Positions 12,610 to 22,299 of a stretch of DNA of 64,000 nt are shown here, piece after piece; within the stretch, counting starts at the first letter, position 1, and every line of letters begins with the position of its first letter. Position numbers and translations under genes: made by a program. The DNA comes from Gigantopelta aegis (taxonomy: Eukaryota; Mollusca; Gastropoda; Neomphalida; Peltospiridae). Location: the NCBI RefSeq assembly GCF_016097555.1, contig NC_054712.1, positions 55,311,172 to 55,375,171 on the forward strand, written 5' to 3'. The notes under the pieces were generated by a model. That model was not told where the DNA came from. It ran no database searches and worked only from the letters and a program-made list of their open reading frames with translations.

Positions 12610-15503
12610 AACACCCCAGCATAAAGAATACTGTGTGGTTATTGGGTATAAAACATCTAGCTAAGTATCTAGGCAATCAACAAATGAATGATATTAAACA
12701 CTAATAAATGCATGCTTTGTTACTTCTAAATTGGTATCTAATATTTATTTACATGTGTAATGGGAAATCACTCACCCTTCCCACCCCCAGCCACAAACAA
12801 AAATGTCATATTCTTAAAGGCGTATATATAATATTATACTCCCACCCACAAATAAATAGTAAGTCAAAAATAAAATATTGTTGTTAAATTTGTGTTATTT
12901 CATCATATATAATTCCCTTAAAAAATATTCTGTTGCATGTTTTGAAAATTGTATTAAATGTAATTAAATGTTTTAAAAATAAACTAAATAATACATGTGA
13001 AGGTGCACAAACATAAATGGTGACATACAACCTTCATAGACTTGTCACAGTTTGCATTATTATGAGTAACAACTGTTTGGGTGACAGTAGTTAGAGAAAA
13101 ATGACGGCAAAAGTGTTGGACTTACATCGGTATACATGTATATTCATGGCAGGGATGGGGTATAGATTACTGGTGGCCAAATATCCATTTGGGAACTGTT
13201 GCATCTCAACTGGTGCAATCTAAAGGACTGGAACCACATAGTTAACACCTATGATAAATTACTCTCCTGCCTTTAATTACCATTATTTATATTTCACTCA
13301 CAGTTTTACCAGAAACAAATTGTGAAAAAGCCATCAGGTCTTAAGTGAGGTCTACATTATAACTCGAAGTCACTTCTCTCAAACTTTAAGTTATTAACAG
13401 AAAAAAAACTAGATTAAATTTTTTTTTAAATAATATAATAAAATACACAAAAAAAGAACTGTAAATTAATTAACACAATATTATTTTATAATTTTGACAT
13501 CTTCATTTGTGTATTCAATTTATTTGTTGTGAGAAAGTCTGCATAAAACTAGTCTCCAACAAATAACATATAATCCATTTGTCTGCCACTGTGTACAATG
13601 CAAGTGAACACTATTTTATCTATCAATTTCGCCTAACAGTTATTGACAGGTGAAAGTCAAGCTGATGAAAGCTATGTTTTCGCTCACTCCCCCGCTCACA
13701 TGAGGCCTGACCATTACAATAACACTGATGCCACAGCACATCCTTCATAATATTTAGGCCAAATTAAAAATATATTTGGTTCTGGTTGTAAACATGTATG
13801 TGAAAAAAAAAACATATGGTTGGTAGGTAGGCTATAATTACTTTTTTGGTTTTATTCCTAAAATCATTGGGGATGAGGGGCAATGACATAAGGTGGAATG
13901 CCAAGGGAACTTTGCAGGAGGTTTGGAGGGGGATCGTAAAAAAAATTAAAATTATAACTGTAGCAAAATTTAAGGGGGGACGGGCCTCTGGCCTCTGGCC
14001 CCCCAGATCGACCTCTGTAAAATAACATTTCAAACAAATGTTATGTTCTCTCACTGATTTGAAGATAGTAGGTGAAAAAAAGTTTTGATTTTATATTTTA
14101 AAAAATTTACATTTTTGTTCATGTAAAAGTATTCAACATTCATTAAAATTATAAATATTTTATTTAAATAAGAAACAGTTTAAGAATTTTTTTTAATGAA
14201 TATACATGTATACATACATAATTCTAACAGGTTTGACAAACCTATAGTGACAGTTCCTATAGAATGACCTGTTGACATGTTTTCAATAAATTAAGTACTA
14301 TTATAGAACCGTATTTGATCATGCTTGCAACATAACCAATATACTCACAGATGTAGCACCTGGCTGTCTTGGTGCAATGCTGATCTGAGGCTGGTGTGCT
14401 GCAATTCGAATAGGAGTCACAACACGCTGCCCTGTCTTGGCATATGCACCACCAGGGGGTCTGGGACCTGCTGGCGATACCGTACTAAGATTCACAATCT
14501 GTGTCTGTGGTGGTCTCACAACCGTAACCTGTTGGTGCGGGGCCTGAGCCCGCACTGTGATAACACTAGGGTTGGTGGAACCAGGTTGTTTCATAGTCGT
14601 ATTCACCATCTGCCCGATTTGAGTCACCACCGGCAGAATGTGGCCCGGACTGCTTGACTGCGTCATATTATTTAACGAATGTTCTTGCTTGACCTCTCGC
14701 TTCATTACAAATGGCGAGTTTGGCGCACTGTCATTCTTGTTAAGATGCACATTGGAAGGTTCCTGCTTAATCTGGTACACAACTGGTTGTTGATGAGGAC
14801 TCCCATTATGAGAGTTCTTTATTGGTTTTTGCTCAGATGCTATACTAGCAAGATTATGCATTGTGTGGCTGGCTGTACTACCAGATATTGCACCAAGAGT
14901 GACATTCTGATTGCTGCTAGTAACACTGTTTGCTGTCACAGTATGCACATCACTATTAGCAATATTGTTTATATACCTTCCTGCATTTATAAGAGCATTC
15001 GGCACACCTGTACTGATTGCATTATTATGTTGAGGTCCCATAATGTGTACTGTGTGTGGGGTGTTTGGGGCTTTATTTGAAATGACTACATTGCCCCTCA
15101 CTGCATTGACAGTGTTTACATTAACATGGTGGGTACCCCCAGCACTGGTTAAATGAGAATCTATAGAACTTATACCGATAATCTGTGATCCAGTAGTATG
15201 GACTTTCACATCAGAGTTAATGGGTGAGTTTAGTGCGCTGTTGTTATGCTGTGACACTATTTTATGGCCAGCGCCAACGTTTGTGAGATTTTGAGAAAAC
15301 AGGGGAAGTGAAGAAGCACTGGTACTGTTTGTTGATGTGTTGTCTACGTGATTGTTATTTACAACACTGTCTGATAGTGTTCTTGGTGGTTCCTTATTTG
15401 TTGGAGACGCTAACTGAGACTCTAAAGAGCCAACTAACGCATTCACTGCATACTCATCTATCTCAGATGATAGAAAATCTTCTATAGAATCTGGGTCCGC
15501 CAT
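125..15503 (-). CDS. TAF4: TAF4, TFIID subunit 4 (partial, 8 coding exons; 3' end outside window)
   Basis: TAF4 is a nuclear scaffold subunit of general transcription factor TFIID and pairs with TAF12 through a histone fold. Coding exons (minus strand, in order) are 15503-14349, 6574-6431, 5613-5415, 4482-4352, 3668-3579, 2732-2547, 2071-1830 and 294-125. All introns are GT-AG and the phases agree (0,0,1,0,0,0,2,1), giving 772 residues. Family marks I recognise are the N-terminal DLVGSLESQLA-like segment (here NALVGSLESQLA), the FQLPPG motif, the TAFH domain starting ENVKKCKNFLSTLIKLAS, SSPQPYLVPFLK, and DDDDINDV...GGVNLSEES at the start of the C-terminal histone-fold region. I chose the start at 15,503 because MADPDSIEDFLSSEIDEYAV aligns with the conserved TAF4 N-terminus and has a good Kozak context. 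An in-frame ATG at 15,641 would add 46 unconserved residues. A short Q-rich exon inside the 7.8-kb intron 1 could have been missed, since phase 0 on both sides would hide it. Confidence 0.93.
566..892 (-). mobile_element. SINE type A (tRNA-derived), full length
   Basis: The tRNA-like head lies at the right end (reverse of GGGCGGGACGTAGCCCAGTG, with an A-box-like segment and a GATCGAT B-box-like segment). The tail ends with the reverse complement of GTCGTTAAATAAAACATTTC. A 57-58 bp minisatellite begins about 20 bp beyond the head. It lies in TAF4 intron 7. Confidence 0.85.
913..1380. repeat. Minisatellite, about 8 copies of a 57-58 bp unit
   Basis: Nearly identical head-to-tail units of AGCCATGAGTTATAGGCAAG continuing through TTACAAATACAAC. 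Units with ACAG are 57 bp and units with ACTAG are 58 bp. Copy identity is very high, so the array is young. Because 57 is divisible by 3, short open frames repeat a 19-residue unit by accident. It lies in TAF4 intron 7. Confidence 0.95.
1540..1800 (-). repeat. Interspersed repeat fragments related to 50,551-50,647 and 44,880-44,950
   Basis: 1,548-1,665 resembles 50,551-50,647 on the same strand (shared TAGTTGCTA...TTTTCAACT). 1,720-1,775 resembles the reverse complement of 44,880-44,950 (shared AAACCAAATGG...CCAATCAAATAGTT). These are old copies of unclassified repeats. The rest of 1,381-1,829 shows nothing more. Confidence 0.5.
1830..2071 (-). CDS. TAF4: TAF4 coding exon 7
   Basis: 242 nt with acceptor CTTGCAG and donor CTGAA|GTGAGT, ending in phase 2. 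It encodes a basic, S/Q/V-rich linker ending KDKRKFESLK, just ahead of the acidic DDDD of the next exon. It stands out as GC-richer than the surrounding intron. Confidence 0.9.
2160..2250. repeat. CA/TA compound microsatellite
   Basis: Alternating (CA)n, (TA)n, (CA)n, (TA)n and (TG)n tracts in TAF4 intron 6. Otherwise intron 2,072-2,546 is plain AT-rich sequence. Confidence 0.9.
2547..2732 (-). CDS. TAF4: TAF4 coding exon 6
   Basis: 62 codons beginning KSLPLLRQ, which completes the TAFH C-terminal helix, followed by a Q/P-rich linker. The donor AAG|GTAAAA was preferred over the alternative CAG|GTCAAG six bases upstream. Both keep the frame. Confidence 0.9.
2857..2945. repeat. hAT-like MITE terminus fragment
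   Basis: Begins CAGGGCTCACCCTGCCCATT, close to the terminus at 43,769 (CAGGGCTCACCCTGGATC). No matching second end is seen nearby. The rest of TAF4 introns 4 and 5 (2,736-3,578 and 3,669-4,351) shows no repeats or genes I can support. Confidence 0.4.
3579..3668 (-). CDS. TAF4: TAF4 coding exon 5 (TAFH domain, second half)
   Basis: 30 codons, phase 0 to 0: DGKVEPEMFTERLQVELKSS then PQPYLVPFLK, collinear with DGKIEAEDFTSRLYRELNSSPQPYLVPFLK of vertebrates. Confidence 0.95.
4352..4482 (-). CDS. TAF4: TAF4 coding exon 4 (TAFH domain, first half)
   Basis: 131 nt, acceptor TTTCAG and donor GTAAGC. It encodes the start of the TAFH (NHR1) domain, ENVKKCKNFLSTLIKLAS followed by ETVRNVRDLIQGLI. TAFH is the peptide-binding module that contacts activators such as E-proteins. 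Confidence 0.95.
4853..4990 (+). mobile_element. tRNA-headed SINE, type D (partial)
   Basis: TAGCTATGTTGGTAGAGCA resembles an A box and GTGGTTCAAATCC a B box, spaced as in a tRNA. The 3' body TTATCACAAGAATACATTTA differs from the A/B/C SINEs. It does not fold as a proper tRNA by eye and is not called as a gene. Confidence 0.5.
5071..5343 (-). mobile_element. SINE type A, 5'-truncated, with 11-bp target duplication
   Basis: Tail-first copy lacking the tRNA head, flanked by perfect CCTTAGTGAAG at 5,060-5,070 and 5,344-5,354. Truncation at the head with a clean duplication is the mark of LINE-driven target-primed insertion. TAF4 intron 3. Confidence 0.88.
5415..5613 (-). CDS. TAF4: TAF4 coding exon 3
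   Basis: Q/T/P-rich linker exon of 199 nt, acceptor TTCCAG and donor G|GTAAGA. It ends in phase 1, which the TAFH exon resumes exactly. Confidence 0.88.
5690..6060 (-). repeat. GTCCCCTRCC-type interspersed repeat with internal tandem modules
   Basis: On the minus strand it reads GTCCCCTGCCAGTCTAATCG...TCTGTCC...GTTACAGATCATGTTAGACG...ACCCATTTTTCACAGAGTTA. The roughly 130-bp module containing GTAACAGTAnnTGATACAG occurs twice. Same family as 58,140-58,875. TAF4 intron 2. Confidence 0.6.
6431..6574 (-). CDS. TAF4: TAF4 coding exon 2
   Basis: 48 codons, phase 0 on both sides, acceptor TTTTAG and donor GTAAGT. It carries GFQLPPGTLLMRNEQGQL, which corresponds to the FQLPPGMVLVRSENGQL segment of vertebrate TAF4. 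Confidence 0.93.
6668..6858 (-). mobile_element. SINE type B tail, 5'-truncated
   Basis: Reverse complement of the B tail (CCAATAGCCGATGATTAATAAATCAATGTG, with divergence) joined to the shared core ending at CAGACAGGGTAGCAC. The head is missing. The remainder of 6,575-7,810 is AT-rich intron with no gene seen. Confidence 0.75.
8117..9408 (+). pseudogene. Tc1-like transposase remnant (DD34E type)
   Basis: Residues from the N-terminus: helix-turn-helix MPCMQCDERLRAIGMLQTGR and SQCEVANTFNVSKSVISRLW, FSDESNFTL (first Asp), GSVMVWGGI, QDENARAHC and SPIEHVWD (Glu), and SMPRRLNECLTHRGGITHY at the C-terminus. The usual QDDNARAH reads QDENARAH, so the second catalytic Asp position appears to be Glu. 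The frame breaks near 8,297, near 8,830 and just before 8,941. In-frame stops lie near 8,400 and after HCA, and a SINE interrupts the last 30 codons. Not functional. Confidence 0.88.
9068..9328 (-). mobile_element. SINE type A, 5'-truncated, inside the Tc1 element
   Basis: Flanked by perfect 13-bp duplications ATGGCCATTGGGA at 9,055-9,067 and 9,329-9,341, which split the transposase codons for QMAIG|RLIHSMPRR. The SINE is therefore younger than the Tc1 copy. Confidence 0.92.
9635..11171. other. TAF4 intron 1, no gene seen
   Basis: AT-rich sequence with short chance frames. A C17-C20 homopolymer followed by (AAAC)n lies at about 10,989-11,030. Nothing else supported. Confidence 0.6.
11172..11392 (-). 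mobile_element. SINE type B, 5'-truncated
   Basis: Reverse complement of the CACTAGAGCACATTGATTTATTAATCATCG tail region (read in pieces), followed by the shared core to GGAACAAGAAATAGCCCAAT. The tRNA head is absent. Confidence 0.8.
12355..12606. repeat. (CT)n(TA)n microsatellite split by a hAT-like MITE
   Basis: (CT)n at 12,355-12,377 runs into (TA)n to 12,407. A 167-bp element follows and (TA)n resumes at 12,575-12,606. Confidence 0.85.
12408..12574. mobile_element. hAT-like MITE inserted in (TA)n
   Basis: Imperfect terminal inverted repeats CAGTGATGTCATTAA and CAGGGATGTCATTAATAGCC (right end, reverse complement). It is flanked by TATATATA on both sides, compatible with an 8-bp duplication but not provable inside (TA)n. 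Confidence 0.6.
12607..14348. other. TAF4 intron 1, 3' part; weak repeat only
   Basis: AT-rich, no coding exon recognised. 13,964-14,018 on the minus strand reads CAGAGGTCGATCTGGGGGG, a terminus like that at 25,613 (CAGAGGCGGATCTAGGGGG), so it is probably the end of a G-rich DNA-transposon fragment. Confidence 0.4.
14349..15503 (-). CDS. TAF4: TAF4 coding exon 1
   Basis: 385 codons ending in phase 0 at donor TCT|GTGAGT. It holds the conserved acidic N-terminal segment (residues about 5-35) and then a Ser/Thr/Asn/Gln/His-rich, probably disordered stretch with several KQE and IKQEP motifs that resemble sumoylation sites. This matches the low-complexity coactivator-binding region of TAF4 in other animals. 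Confidence 0.92.
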
Positions 15504-15516
15504 TTCCCTAGCTCGC
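15490..15516 (-). promoter_or_regulatory. TISU-like / YY1-like start-codon context of TAF4
   Basis: Read on the minus strand, the start codon sits in GGGAAATGGCGGACCC. The ATGGCGG core matches the YY1-type TISU element that marks housekeeping genes with very short 5' UTRs. The four bases before ATG match only in part. The transcription start itself is not visible. Confidence 0.4.
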
Positions 15517-15832
15517 CAAATTTTAGACTGAAGTTGAGCATGCGCAAAGAATGGAATTGTGGGATTAATCGAGACCACCTGCAAGAATACTATTTTCTGG
15601 TAAACAGGTCCAATATTGTTAATAATATCGATTAGTGACATTGGTGGTGTGGATGATGGGTTTGTTAGATGAGTTTGTTTTGTTTATTTTTGCTTAACGA
15701 AATCTTCTAAATATGTAACGTCTACTGATCAGTAGGGATATTCTTTTTGTATGTCTTCTAAATCCAGCACCAGGAAGGAAGAAATATGTATCGACACCTC
15801 CGCACCTTTTAAATAGACGTCGGAAACGAGGT

Positions 15833-15853
15833 AGGGGGGGGGGGGGGGGGGGG
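15833..15853. repeat. G homopolymer (about 21 G) upstream of TAF4
   Basis: A run of about 21 G about 330 bp upstream of the TAF4 start codon on the transcribed side, followed by further G-runs. It could form a quadruplex. No function can be shown from sequence. Confidence 0.8.
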
Positions 15854-15889
15854 CAGGGGGGACACTGGCCCCAACTCTGAAACCGGGTG

Positions 15890-16052
15890 CTGCCATATGG
15901 TTATTTCAATATGTGGTTGATAAGAGTAGAGGAAACCCGCTCCGACCACATATGTTATATTCTTATCGATAAAGCAGCAAGGGATCTTTTATATACATGT
16001 AGCCTACTTTCCTCATAGACAGGATCATTTGATTTACAAGTCATGGGGCACT
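15890..16052 (-). mobile_element. Degenerate SINE fragment (type A core)
   Basis: Recognisable blocks GAGGAAACCCGCT, AGCAGCAAGGGATCTTTTAT and AGACAGGAT in the usual minus-strand order, with gaps. Old copy. Confidence 0.55.
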
Positions 16053-17899
16053 GATTACACTGTTACGATTCCACAACGGCCCAAAATGTTTGGTCACACC
16101 TCCGATCATTCTCCGCGTGTAAACACGGCTAGACACCGATGACGAATATTGGTTATAGAGAGCTAAAATTAAGTATTTCGCATGCCAGGATGTAAGACAT
16201 TATGTTCCATACGATTTACAGTACATATATTGCCAAAAAGTTAAAACATGAACGAAGTAACGTGATGTTTACCTTTTCAATTCCATCATTTTTACATTTA
16301 ACATAAATTTATACCATTTAATAAACCACTATAATTTGTATTAGCTTTATTTAAGAAAATTCAATCTTTAATCTTTAAAATGCAATTATGATGGCAATGT
16401 TTGGTGTATTCTGTAGAATGTAGTGGTTGTTTATAAGCAGCATGTCAAAAATCAACTCAACGGTTTTGTCCACTACCCTGTGTTTGGTTTTGTCATAAGA
16501 TATAGTAAAACAGTGTACGGTTTAGTTTTTCTGTGTATTCATTTAAAATAAAATATTGAATATTTTCTTGTTTGTGTGAGGTTTTTCTTTTCTTTTTAAC
16601 AGCTGATGCTTTAGCTGAAAGTGAACCATATACAAAATGTTTAAAAAATAAGTAGTGAATTAAACATTAGCACTGGAAAACTTAGATTAGGACAGATAAT
16701 TTACAAATAATTCCGAAAATGTAATAAAAAGGAATAAACTTCAAAAATGTGAACAACCGACTCTAATATCAGAATAATATAATAAAATAACCAGGGCAAT
16801 ATGATTAATTTGTATTCCTTGATATTGAAGGTTCTATAATCTCAGTTACAAATGACATATTTCGTTAGTTTTAGATTTAACTGCAAACGAATCGATCCCA
16901 TACACAATCTTTGCATATATAACTGACTCAAGAATATCGAAATTGTAATATGCTTATACCGTGTAAACTCACAAAATTTCTGTATTTTCAAATCGTAAAA
17001 ATCATCTTGGGAAATCGGCGAATCCACAAAATCTGACAAGTTGACTGGATTTGGCCATCAGAGACAGATATAAGTTGCTCAAAGGCGGCAAATTTGAGGC
17101 AAAATTAGCCTGGCATTTTCCACAATATATTTTTGTATACATGTACTTATGTATAGCTGAAAATATATACATTTATATAAACACCAGTCATTATGATTAC
17201 CAAATTATTGGATCAAATGAAATAATTACTTATAATTAACAACTGTACGATGCAATCAATAATTTGTTACAATTACAGTTACAAATCATAGCAAATAATG
17301 AATATTAATAAAACATTTTTTATTTATTTTGCAAAGTACTATTAATTTTTCAATTTACTATGTAGGACTTTGTAAGCCTATTTAAAAAAGAAGAAGCTAA
17401 AATGGTTCAATGACTTTTGGTAGAGTTTACGTCAGCTCTAGAAAGATTCGAGGAATCCCTTCCCAGAACATTTTGAAAACTAGAAATGCAATTTCTTGCA
17501 TTCTACAAATAAAATTTACCACGACAGAATGATGGAAATACATGATGATAAGTGTTCAGGCCAGCTCATGTTGCTCGAATGTCACCAAGGTTTTTGCCCG
17601 AATGAGTATATTTGCCCCAGTACTTGGGGAGGGGGGGGGGGGGGGTCCAGTTGCCTCATCGGTCCTGCCTTTGAGAATGTGCGCATAAAAGATCGTTTAC
17701 TCATGCCCGTAGGAATGATATCTGGAGTGAAGGACACAACCTCTAGTGCGGGGGGGGGGGGGGGGGGGGGGGGCACAGTCATATTTGTAACTTTACACAG
17801 AGTAGGTAAAATCAACCCATACATTTTCATTCTTGAGTTCTTACGGGATTTTTTCAAAGAATTTGTCAGGGTAGTCCAATATTTGATACTCGATAGGGA
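16053..17899. other. Intergenic, no gene seen; G-runs
   Basis: AT-rich spacer. G-runs at 17,628-17,645 and 17,750-17,773 sit in a repeat whose right part (CTAGTGCGGGG...GCACAG...TTTACACAGAGTAGG) resembles 61,306-61,390. No coding potential supported. Confidence 0.45.
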
Positions 17900-17966
17900 A
17901 TGATTAATAAATTAATGTGCTCTAGTAGTGGCATTCATTAAAATAAACTTTTAACTTTTAACTTTG
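17900..17966 (+). mobile_element. SINE type B tail fragment
   Basis: ATTAATGTGCTCTAGTAGTG followed by AATAAACTTTTAAC, the last about 65 bp of the B tail only. Confidence 0.65.
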
Positions 17967-18428
17967 AATTTTTTTTATGGTAAAACTGTCAGATTTATTA
18001 TCAGGTTAGATTATGATTCGTTTATGGCTTCTATCTAAAGATTACACTAAAATGAAGAAAGAAGTAATTTGTCTACAAAATCTCACAAAAAAGTATACGA
18101 AAGTCGAGAAATTTTATCAATAACTAATAAACATTGAATAAACATTACATGATTTAGGTTTAAAAATAAACTTTTTCCATATTTTTTATGGACCTAAACA
18201 TTGACATATTTTAGTTCGTCTAAAACCGGAAACATTTTCAAATATACTGGTAACAAGGTAAAATCGGGTAAACTTGTATCACTGATGGTGATGTCGATTC
18301 TATCGATAGCGGAAAGGTGACCAAACATTTTGTGCCGTTGTGGAATCGTAGCAGTGGATTAAGACGAGATAAACCCCTAGATCACTGACATCTGCAACCC
18401 ATTGCACCTCATGCAAACAGAAATAAAT

Positions 18429-18800
<372 letters not shown>

Positions 18801-19039
18801 GGAATAAACAGAGAGGGAGGACAAGAGACGGATGAGCCGATGTCCTAAGTAAAAATAGCAAACGCAAAAACCCCAAAAGAAAAGAAAACAAAACAAAACA
18901 AAAAACAACCAAAGAAACAAGGAAACACCTTACACGAGTTACGACTCGCCCAAGAGAATAAGGAAATAAATCTATTTCCGTCACTTACATATATGATATA
19001 CAGGTATATAGTTTTATCTCCAAGCACATACTAGTGTTG

Positions 19040-19294
19040 GGCATGGGATTTAGCTCAGTCGGTCGAGTGCTCGCCTGAGATGCTTGCGCCACAGGATCGA
19101 ACCACATCGGTAGATCCATTCAACTGATTGGGGGTTTTCTCGTTCCAACCAGTTCACCACAACTGCTCAAACTATCTTTGGGAAAGTGTATATAAAAGAT
19201 CCCTTACTGACCAAATGTTTGACATTCAATAGCCGATGATTGATTAATCAATGTGCTCTAGTGGTGTCGTTAAACAAAACAAACCTTTAACTTT
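19040..19294 (+). mobile_element. SINE type B, full length with target duplication
   Basis: tRNA-like head GGGATTTAGCTCAGTCGGTC with GATCGAACC, shared core TTCTCGTTCCAACCAGTTCA, and tail AATGTGCTCTAGTGGTGTCG then TTAAACAAAACAAAC. Flanked by ATACTAGTGTTG (19,028-19,039) and ATACTGGTGTTG (19,295-19,306), 11 of 12 identical. Confidence 0.9.
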
Positions 19295-19306
19295 ATACTG
19301 GTGTTG

Positions 19307-20424
19307 AAAAAAGGATGGAATTTCATCCAGGATCATCAACAATATAAACATCAGTTGACACCAAAATATCAACTTTCGAATATGTAATCGATTTAGAACA
19401 TGCAAAAACTTTAGAAATTATTTGAATTAATTTGACTAATCATCGGGATAAAAACACTACAAATTTAGCCAATTTTGCTTTTACTGCCAATTTAGTATCC
19501 GTCTCCTTTGTGTATACATGAAAACGATGCCACATTTAGTTCATCATATAGAATGTGGAAATAATCATATATCGCTACAGAGCCCAATTTACATCACCGG
19601 GAAATTAAAGTCTGTTTTCAAGACACCTCCTCCCTCATACGGCTGGATCTCAGCAAGCTACGGGCGATACTAGTATCTTCAGAAGACCTGCACCCACGTC
19701 AACTCCTATCATCATGGACCAGGCAGGACACCTTCGATGGTCGTGACGGTTCATAGAGGAAAGCTATATCAATAAGCTAGACTAGACCACTACATGTACA
19801 ACCACTCCATTGAGCGCCTACTGGTCGAAGGTCCTCACATTGTGAGATGACTACCGACTCTTCCGGATCCTCGCCGCCGCAACCATTTAGGTAACTCGTC
19901 AAAATCTTATGTTTGTGTTTATTTATTTTATTTTTATTTTTTATTATTATTTATTTTTTATTATTACTAAAAAAAATTAAAATAGTCTAAAACACTTTAG
20001 TTTGGCAGACGTCTTAATTTACTCACAATCTCCTGAAAACCAGAGTAGTAAATTCTTTTTGGCCTTGATCTTTATGACCGTTCATGAATCTTTTAGAAAC
20101 TTATTCAATTCTACTGCAAATTCCGTCCTCCTCAAACAGTCACTGGGGTAGTCAGATACTGTGTCTAGAGTGGACATGCCTGAGCCTTCATTGCATATAA
20201 ATACAGTTTTGTGAATCGTGAATCAGGCGAGTGCTCCAAAACATAGCAAGATATTCTGCTTGAAGATGGTGCTGATAAGCTCTCAGTTCTATGTATGGCA
20301 CACTCGAGTCTATATTGTCAGAAAACTACCAGCCATAAGCGACTATAACAGAGATGTAACTCCATTTAAACTCCATTTAAATGAATAATGCCAAAACACA
20401 TTACTAAGATTATTGTCGTGACAA
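19307..20424. other. Intergenic spacer, no gene seen
   Basis: Mixed AT-rich sequence. 19,600-19,900 is less AT-rich (CCTCCTCCCTCATACGGCTG...) and could be an old gene or element fragment, but I cannot name it. Confidence 0.4.
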
Positions 20425-20600
20425 GCTGATGATGACGGTGATTATAATGATCAAGACGATAACGACGATGATATAGATTGTAATGATGATGATGTCGACC
20501 ACGACGACGAAGATGATGATGTTGATGGTTGTGATAATGATGATGCTAATTATGATGACGATAACGTTAGTGATGATAATTATGATGATGATGACGACAA
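20425..20600. repeat. (GAT)n-rich imperfect satellite, left block
   Basis: Diverged GAT/GAC/AAT triplets. Shares the longer phrase ATTATGATGACGATAACG with the block at 24,270-24,600 on the other side of the LINE. Confidence 0.85.
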
Positions 20601-21604
20601 AAGGAATCAGGAAGTTAGCCTGCTGAAAAAACTCTTGGGAACACACTGGTGAGCTAAGTCTGAGATACTCAAGACTGTGTACACAGGAGCAGTCAGACCA
20701 ACATTGGAATATGGACCAGCGCATGGGCAACCACAGCCAAGACACACACACCAACAAACTAGACCGTGTCCAAAATGTTGGTTTAAGAACAATCCTTGGA
20801 GCCATGAAAAGTACTCCCATTACCAAAATGGAAAAAACCCCAGCTGGAGTCGAGCCTCTTGAGGGCAGGAGACAGGCAAAGCTTCTCACACATGCCGAAA
20901 AGATGAAGAGACAGCCAAACCATCCACTGCACGACAGGCTTCAGGACCTCACCAAAAACATGTTCAAACGAAAAAGCCTGAACCACCTGGTTAAAAAGTA
21001 CCAACGCAGACGAGCTGACATTCTGACAGCCAATCCAAAGGTATGCGAAAGACTGAACCCAAGCACCTGGCCCCAAAACACTCTGCTAGGAGAGGTCAGG
21101 ACCATCATCCCTGACATCACTGTGAACAAAAACTAGAGTGACATTGTGCTGAAGGCTCTGGCCATGAAGGAGATAGATAAACGCTACCGTGCAATAACCT
21201 GGACCCACATCTTCAATGATGGATCTGCAGAAAAATGCCACACGAAATGGATGATGTGGCGTCTACATCAAGAGACCAGGGGCCATGTTCCCGAAGCTGT
21301 CGGTCGTTATGCCCTAGCGACGTGGCAAAAGTACAATAACGACACCACAACGATAGGTTGAGCGACAGTTAGTCGAACGTGCAGTTACAGTATCGTTATA
21401 CTGTCGTTGGAAGCATGTCGTAACATGGGAAATCCCTGTGTCGTTTGGTACAGAGGTGCGAAATAGATGCGAAACTTATCTCAGAAATTAAATTTTATAT
21501 GACCTATTATATTATATTCAGTTTTTATCGTACTTCTAGGCTGCTTTTAGTGGCTAGGTTAAACATGATAAAAGTCATATTGCGTACTTATATATAAAGA
21601 AAGA

Positions 21605-21917
21605 AAGAAATGTTTTATTTAACGACGCACTCAACACATTTTATTTACGGTTATATGGCGTCAGACATATGGTTAAGGACAACATAGGTATTGGGAGAAG
21701 AAGCCCACTGTCGCCACTTTATGGGCTACTCTTTTCGATTAGCAGCAATGGATCTTTTATATGCACCATCCCACAGACAGGGTAGTGCATACCACATATA
21801 CCAGTCGTGGTGCACAGGCTGGAACGAGAAATAGCCCAATGGGCCCACCGACGAAGATCGATCCCAGACCAACCACGCATCGAGCGAGCGCTTTACTACT
21901 TGGCTATGTCCCGCCCC
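21605..21917 (-). mobile_element. SINE type A, full length, inside the Harbinger element
   Basis: Complete from tail (AAATGTTTTATTTAACGACG) to head (CATCGAGCGAGCGCTTTACT...GTCCCGCCCC). It lies between the left terminus and the accessory ORF of the Harbinger copy. No clear target duplication found. Confidence 0.85.
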
Positions 21918-21957
21918 TATTTCATATGATTTATCACAATTGCATTTTTATATTACA

Positions 21958-22184
21958 GGAAACCGATTGATCATAAATCTGTTGCGTCATCACCTAGGAA
22001 AACCGCCCCTTTGCCTGATGACCCTGCTGTCGAACTCGTCACCATCAAAAGAGAAAGGCTGAAGACTGTCCAACAAAGACTTGCGGTGGAAAAGGAACGT
22101 CTAGAAGTTGAAAAATGTGACTTAGCTGTAGAAAAACTAAAACTGGCCGCAATAGAAAGGTTTATTTCCGTGAAACAAGGATGA
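21958..22184 (+). pseudogene. Harbinger accessory (Myb/SANT-type) protein, C-terminal exon remnant
   Basis: Open frame after a TTACAG acceptor-like site: LPDDPAVELVTIKRERLKTV then QQRLAVEKERLEVEKCDLAV and EKLKLAAIERFISVKQG stop. The heptad-like K/E/L pattern suggests a coiled coil, as at the C-terminus of Harbinger DNA-binding partners. No SANT domain is found upstream, so the N-terminal part was lost, perhaps around the SINE insertion. Confidence 0.6.
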
Positions 22185-22299
22185 GATGGGAGTGATTCTG
22201 AAACAGCTTTATCATGTCTACTGTAATCTTGATTCGTTATCACAATGTCCATGCTACTTGTATTTATGATAACTAATGAAATGTTCAGACAAAGCCACA

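Noticed and set aside
14325-15080. Plus-strand open frames of 110 and 133 codons
   Set aside because: Antisense shadows of TAF4 exon 1.
15503-15641. Upstream ATG at 15,641 as the TAF4 start
   Set aside because: The extra 46 residues show no conservation with known TAF4 proteins, and the ATG at 15,503 has the better context and matches the conserved N-terminus.
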